A DNA stretch of 64,000 nt from DASQZT01 sp035638575 (GTDB taxonomy: Bacteria; Acidobacteriota; Terriglobia; Bryobacterales; Bryobacteraceae): NCBI GenBank assembly GCA_035638575.1, contig DASQZT010000080.1:1-64000 (forward strand), given 5' to 3'. Position 1 is the first letter of the stretch. Each line of letters opens with the position of its first letter. A program made the translations under genes and the position numbers. Positions 60,779-64,000 of this stretch are shown here, one piece after another. The notes under the pieces are model-generated. The model ran no database searches. It was not told where the DNA came from and saw only the letters and a program-made list of their open reading frames with translations.

Positions 60779-61710
60779 CCCTGACGCGAAGACAGATCCT
60801 GGCAGGTGCGGCAGCCGCGATGCCCGGCGTTTCGATGGCGAGCCCGGAGGACAGGCCGCCGGGAACCCTGGTGGATGCGCACGTCCACCTGTTTGCGGGC
60901 GATCCGGAGCGGTTTCCGTACGCCAAGGATGCGCCTTACACGCCGCAGCCGAATCCGCTGGAAGCTTACCTGAAATTCGCCGCCGCGGCCAGAATCGATC
61001 ACACGGTGATCGTGCATCCGGAGCCGTACCAGGACGACCACCGCTACCTGGAGTATTGCCTGGAGCACGAGCCGTCGCCGGGGTTCTTCAAGGGCACCTG
61101 CCTGTTCGATCCCATCGCCGCGGAGACGCCGGCGCGGATGGAGGCGCTGGCGAAGCGGCATCCGGGGCGCATCGTGGCGATCCGGATTCACGAGATGCAC
61201 GCGCCGGGAACACCCTCGCTGGCCAGGGGCCCGATCAAAGACCGCGACATGCGGGATCCGGCGATGCGGGTGACGTGGCAAAAGGCGCAGCAGCTCGGGA
61301 TGGCCATCCAGATGCACTTCCTGCCTTACTATGCGCCGCGGATCGGAGAGCTGGCCGCGCGCTTCCCCGAGGTGGCGGTGATCCTCGACCACCTGGCGCG
61401 CGGCGGGCAGGGCACGGCGGCGGAGTTCAACGGCGTGCTCGAGCTGGCCAGGTATCCGCGGGTATACATGAAGTACTCGGGGATTGAATACTCGTCGAAG
61501 GAGCCGTTTCCGCATCGCGATGCCAAGCCGCTGGTGCGCCGGGCGTTCGACGCCTTTGGCGCGGACCGGATGATCTGGGGCGGGCTGGGGAGCACTACGG
61601 GAGAGTTCGACCGGCAGGTGCGGCAGTTCGACGAGGTGTTCGATTTTGCGGGCGAAGGCGATCGCGCCAAGATCCGCGGGTTGAACGCCATGAAGCTGTT
61701 CCGGTTCTGA
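60775..61710 (+). CDS. Tat-exported amidohydrolase-family protein
   Basis: A 311-residue TIM-barrel metal hydrolase of the Amidohydro-rel family. A twin-arginine-type signal (TLTRRQILAGAAAAMPG) is followed by the metal motif VDAHVHLF, with later ligands in IAIQMHFLPYY and ILDHLARGG; the final WGGLG takes the place of the usual W-x-D/S-D. Members hydrolyse lactones or decarboxylate aromatics outside the cytoplasm; the substrate is unknown. It starts in an ATGA overlap with rdgB, so it is likely co-transcribed with rph and rdgB despite the unrelated role. Confidence 0.82.
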   Translation: MTLTRRQILAGAAAAMPGVSMASPEDRPPGTLVDAHVHLFAGDPERFPYAKDAPYTPQPNPLEAYLKFAAAARIDHTVIVHPEPYQDDHRYLEYCLEHEPSPGFFKGTCLFDPIAAETPARMEALAKRHPGRIVAIRIHEMHAPGTPSLARGPIKDRDMRDPAMRVTWQKAQQLGMAIQMHFLPYYAPRIGELAARFPEVAVILDHLARGGQGTAAEFNGVLELARYPRVYMKYSGIEYSSKEPFPHRDAKPLVRRAFDAFGADRMIWGGLGSTTGEFDRQVRQFDEVFDFAGEGDRAKIRGLNAMKLFRF

Positions 61711-62187
61711 TTATTTAGGCGATGGGCGGCGCAGTTTCTCCTTCGCCTCGGCGCGCTCATCGAGCTTCTGCTTGAGGGGCAGCAGCACGCGGAGGGCGAA
61801 CAGGTTGATGGCGGCGAGAGCGGCGGCAAGGAAGAAACGATCCTGCGCCACGGCGGCGCCCAGGACTCCGGTGTTCCAGATGCTGGCGGCGGCAGCGGTG
61901 CCGTGCACGTTGCCGCGGGCCCTGAGGATGGCGCCGCCGCCGATGAATCCGATGCCCGCCACCATGCCCTGGATCACGCGGGATTGCGCATCGATGGAGT
62001 TGTGGTAGGCGGGCACGGCGAGCAGGACGTAGCCGCAACTGGCCATGGCAACCAGGGGGAAGGTGCGTACCCCCACGGAGTGCGCCTCGCGCTCGCGGAA
62101 CCAGCCCACGGGCAGGGCGAGCAGGTACGCGACGAGGATCCGGCTGATGTCGTGCCAGGCGCTGTTCCAGTCGGCGGTGAAGTTCAT
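61711..62187 (-). CDS. MgtC/SapB-family membrane protein
   Basis: A 158-residue protein with about four hydrophobic helices. Family motifs are ILVAYLLALPVGWFREREA, GVRTFPLVAMASCGY and MVAGIGFIGGGAILRARGNVHGTAAAASIW, which includes the conserved G-I-G-F-I-G-G-G-A core. MgtC proteins inhibit F-type ATP synthase or support growth in low Mg2+; this short version lacks the C-terminal ACT-like domain of pathogens. No mgt leader or Mg2+ transporter gene is adjacent. It converges on the amidohydrolase gene with no gap (61710/61711). Confidence 0.88.
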   Translation of the reverse strand: MNFTADWNSAWHDISRILVAYLLALPVGWFREREAHSVGVRTFPLVAMASCGYVLLAVPAYHNSIDAQSRVIQGMVAGIGFIGGGAILRARGNVHGTAAAASIWNTGVLGAAVAQDRFFLAAALAAINLFALRVLLPLKQKLDERAEAKEKLRRPSPK

Positions 62188-62285
62188 AGGAGCTTTATAC
62201 CATTTACCGGGGCTCTGCCCCGGATATCGCTGCGCGATATGGGAGCCGGGAGTCAGGAGCCGGAATATGCGCTACCATGGCGGCC

Positions 62286-63509
62286 ATGACGAGACGCAAT
62301 CTGCTTCGGCTGGCCGTGGCGCTGCCCGCAGCCGGGTCGTTCCTGCGATATCGCGCGCTGGCCGTGCCGTTTGCCGGCAGGGTCAAGATCACCGAGATCA
62401 AGGCGATGGCCATCCAGAACATTGCCGGCAATTGCCTGATCCGCATCGATACCGATGCGGGCCTGACCGGTTACGGAGAAGCGGGCGCCACGGGACCGAT
62501 GGCCCGCGCGCGCATCGCCACCATGCGGCAGATGCTGGTGGGCAAGGACCCGCTGGCCATCGAGGTCCATTTTCAGAACCTGACGTCGCTGATGCACACC
62601 TACATGGCGCACATCCCGACCATCAGCGGCATCGACATGGCGCTGTGGGACCTGGCCGGCAAGATCACCGGGCTGCCGGTCTCGACGCTGCTGGGCGGGC
62701 CGTTCCGCGAATCGATCCCCATGTACTCGCATGGCGTCGGCCTGACCATGTTGGACAAGGCGTCGTGCAAGGCATTCGCCGCGCGCGTCAAAGAGATGCC
62801 CGAGGGCTTCACGGCGTTCAAGTGCGACATTGAGCCGCCGTTGGGGATCGCCTCCGGGCGGTTCGCTTTCACGCTGGACAGCAGCCAGTTGCGGAGCGTA
62901 GCGCACGCCTACAACAACGTGCGCGAGGCGGTGGGCGAGGAAATCGACATCGCCGTGCATTGCCACAACGAGCTGGACACGCCCAGCGCCATCGCCGTGG
63001 CGAAGGCGGTGGAATCGATGAATCCGCTGTTCATCGAGGACCCGCTGCCGCCGGCCTTCTCGGAAGGATGGATGGCCGTGCGCCGGGGCGTCCGGGTTCC
63101 CCTGCTGACCGGAGAGAAGCTGGAGCTGGTGCGCGGTTTCCGCCCGTTCCTGGACAACCAGGCGGTGGACATCGTCCATCCCGACCTGGCCTTCGCCGGC
63201 GGTTTCACGGGCGTGAAGAAGATTGCGGATTATGCCGCTCTGACGCGGACGCCTGTGGCGCTGCACAACGTGGGATCGCTGGTGCTGACCTACGCGAATG
63301 CGCATTTCGGCTCGTCGATCCAGAACTTCTACCGTTCCGAAAGCCAGCTCGGGCGGCCCAATCACTACATCGAGGGCATGGCTGCCCGGAACGGCCCGGA
63401 GGTGCGCAAGAGCCAGTTGAGAGTGCCGACCGCTCCCGGCCTGGGACTGGAGATCAATCCCGACTTCCTGAGAAAGAACCTGGTGGACGGGGAGCCGTAC
63501 TGGGGCTGA
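62286..63509 (+). CDS. Tat-exported enolase-superfamily (mandelate racemase/MLE) enzyme
   Basis: A 407-residue enzyme with a twin-arginine signal (MTRRNLLRLAVALPAAGSF). The capping domain (about 30-150) has YGEAGATGPMARARI. The barrel shows metal ligands in HCHNELDTP, FIEDPLPPAFS and LTGEKLELV, and the base region ALHNVGSL. The lysine motif on strand 2 reads AFKCDIEP where most members have K-x-K. The family includes sugar-acid dehydratases (galactonate, gluconate); the reaction is not decided. An exported member is uncommon. An ATG at 62277 is an alternative start. Confidence 0.8.
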   Translation: MTRRNLLRLAVALPAAGSFLRYRALAVPFAGRVKITEIKAMAIQNIAGNCLIRIDTDAGLTGYGEAGATGPMARARIATMRQMLVGKDPLAIEVHFQNLTSLMHTYMAHIPTISGIDMALWDLAGKITGLPVSTLLGGPFRESIPMYSHGVGLTMLDKASCKAFAARVKEMPEGFTAFKCDIEPPLGIASGRFAFTLDSSQLRSVAHAYNNVREAVGEEIDIAVHCHNELDTPSAIAVAKAVESMNPLFIEDPLPPAFSEGWMAVRRGVRVPLLTGEKLELVRGFRPFLDNQAVDIVHPDLAFAGGFTGVKKIADYAALTRTPVALHNVGSLVLTYANAHFGSSIQNFYRSESQLGRPNHYIEGMAARNGPEVRKSQLRVPTAPGLGLEINPDFLRKNLVDGEPYWG

Positions 63510-63686
63510 GCCGCGCGCGCCGGGCGAGCAAAGTGCGTGGCGCCGGGGTTCTTTTCCCGTGGGGCTGGCGATATGCCCAGGACTGGCACGCGCTTCGTTC
63601 AACGCGGTTGGGGCCAGTTACCGGAAGCCCCACTTTCCTTTCCCGACCCCAAGCGGAGGGTTCCCAATGGCTCCTTTCGCCGCGAG

Positions 63687-64000
63687 CTAGTGTCCGACCA
63701 CGAGGTACTTGTTGGGCACGTTCCGTAACGGCGGTGCCTTTTCGTAACGCTTGCGATAGAGGTATTCGATATTGCTGTAAATCTGTTCTTCGCGCCGATG
63801 AAACTGCCGGTAGAGACCGCACTGAGCATAGGATATTGGCGTGACGTCGTACAAGATCGTCTCCCAGTTCATTGATTCTCCCCACAGAAGCGCCTTCACC
63901 CGGATGTCCACGTCAGCCCCAGCGTCAACGAGAATCTCCATCATGGGCCGGCAGTAGTTGAAGATGCTATTTACAGAGTGGAAGACAGGCGTGTGTCCTC
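63687..64000 (-). CDS. Ankyrin-repeat protein, C-terminal fragment
   Basis: The gene enters from the right edge; its last 103 codons are visible. They hold part of an ankyrin repeat (GHTPVFHSVNS, MMEILVDAGADVDIRVKAL) and then a tail with LYRQFHRREEQIYSNIEYL. The repeat motif GADVDIRVK is typical. Ankyrin proteins bind other proteins; nothing more can be said of the partner. The first visible Met (63944) is internal because the frame is open to the edge. Confidence 0.7.
   Translation of the reverse strand, partial: GHTPVFHSVNSIFNYCRPMMEILVDAGADVDIRVKALLWGESMNWETILYDVTPISYAQCGLYRQFHRREEQIYSNIEYLYRKRYEKAPPLRNVPNKYLVVGH

Overview
The window is GC-rich, densely coded DNA that most resembles a soil Acidobacteriota chromosome of the Bryobacterales/Solibacter type. 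This is inferred from gene content, because no rRNA or tRNA gene is present to test it. The pointers are a VWFA-related protein of the acidobacterial type, a PadR regulator paired with a MacB-like membrane protein, many Tat-exported secreted enzymes, an LpxB gene (so a Gram-negative envelope) and a split YbhGFSR-type exporter. No CRISPR array, transposase, integrase, phage gene or replication origin was seen.

Layout. 1-5.6 kb: the edge of a TolC-type gene, a histidine kinase/response regulator pair, a secreted glycoside-hydrolase-like protein and a RodZ-like protein that converges on pgsA. 6.3-12.8 kb: a sulfatase-fold protein with no catalytic residues left, a small c-type cytochrome, an AlkA-type glycosylase, a VWFA protein, RmlD, PilZ, and a GAF-ANTAR/PIG-L operon. 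13-19.4 kb: a sulfur and repair block (CysK, a Cys/Met-metabolism PLP lyase, LysR, MsrPQ, endonuclease IV), with a well-folded inverted-repeat element between lysR and msrP. 19.5-26.7 kb: a TetR-TolC-HlyD-ATPase-ATPase-permease-permease exporter operon behind a consensus sigma-70 promoter.

26.7-32.1 kb is the most unusual region. A PadR regulator and a MacB-like orphan protein are divergent from an ABC ATPase. The ATPase is followed by a large membrane protein in which a complete serine beta-lactamase-type domain sits between permease-like halves. A 51-bp dyad-symmetric operator lies between the two units, and the membrane-protein gene carries an in-frame TAA near its 5' end. 32.1-41.6 kb: three very large GT-C-type membrane proteins, two of which are tail-to-tail paralogues with the architecture GT-C + TPR + GT-C.

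41.6-52.1 kb: an RsbW-like kinase, a STAS protein and a GPP34 (GOLPH3-like) protein in one overlapping operon; HslVU; an RluA-type pseudouridine synthase; an orphan CpaF/TadA ATPase; a secreted DinB protein; an M1-peptidase-fold protein lacking every zinc ligand; LpxB; and an unrecognised gene. 52.1-64 kb: an orphan antitoxin beside a short tandem repeat, two sensor kinases, a 660-bp gap with a minus-strand terminator, a B12-type radical SAM protein, tiny genes leading into rph and rdgB, an amidohydrolase, an MgtC-like protein, an enolase-superfamily enzyme and a truncated ankyrin protein at the right edge.
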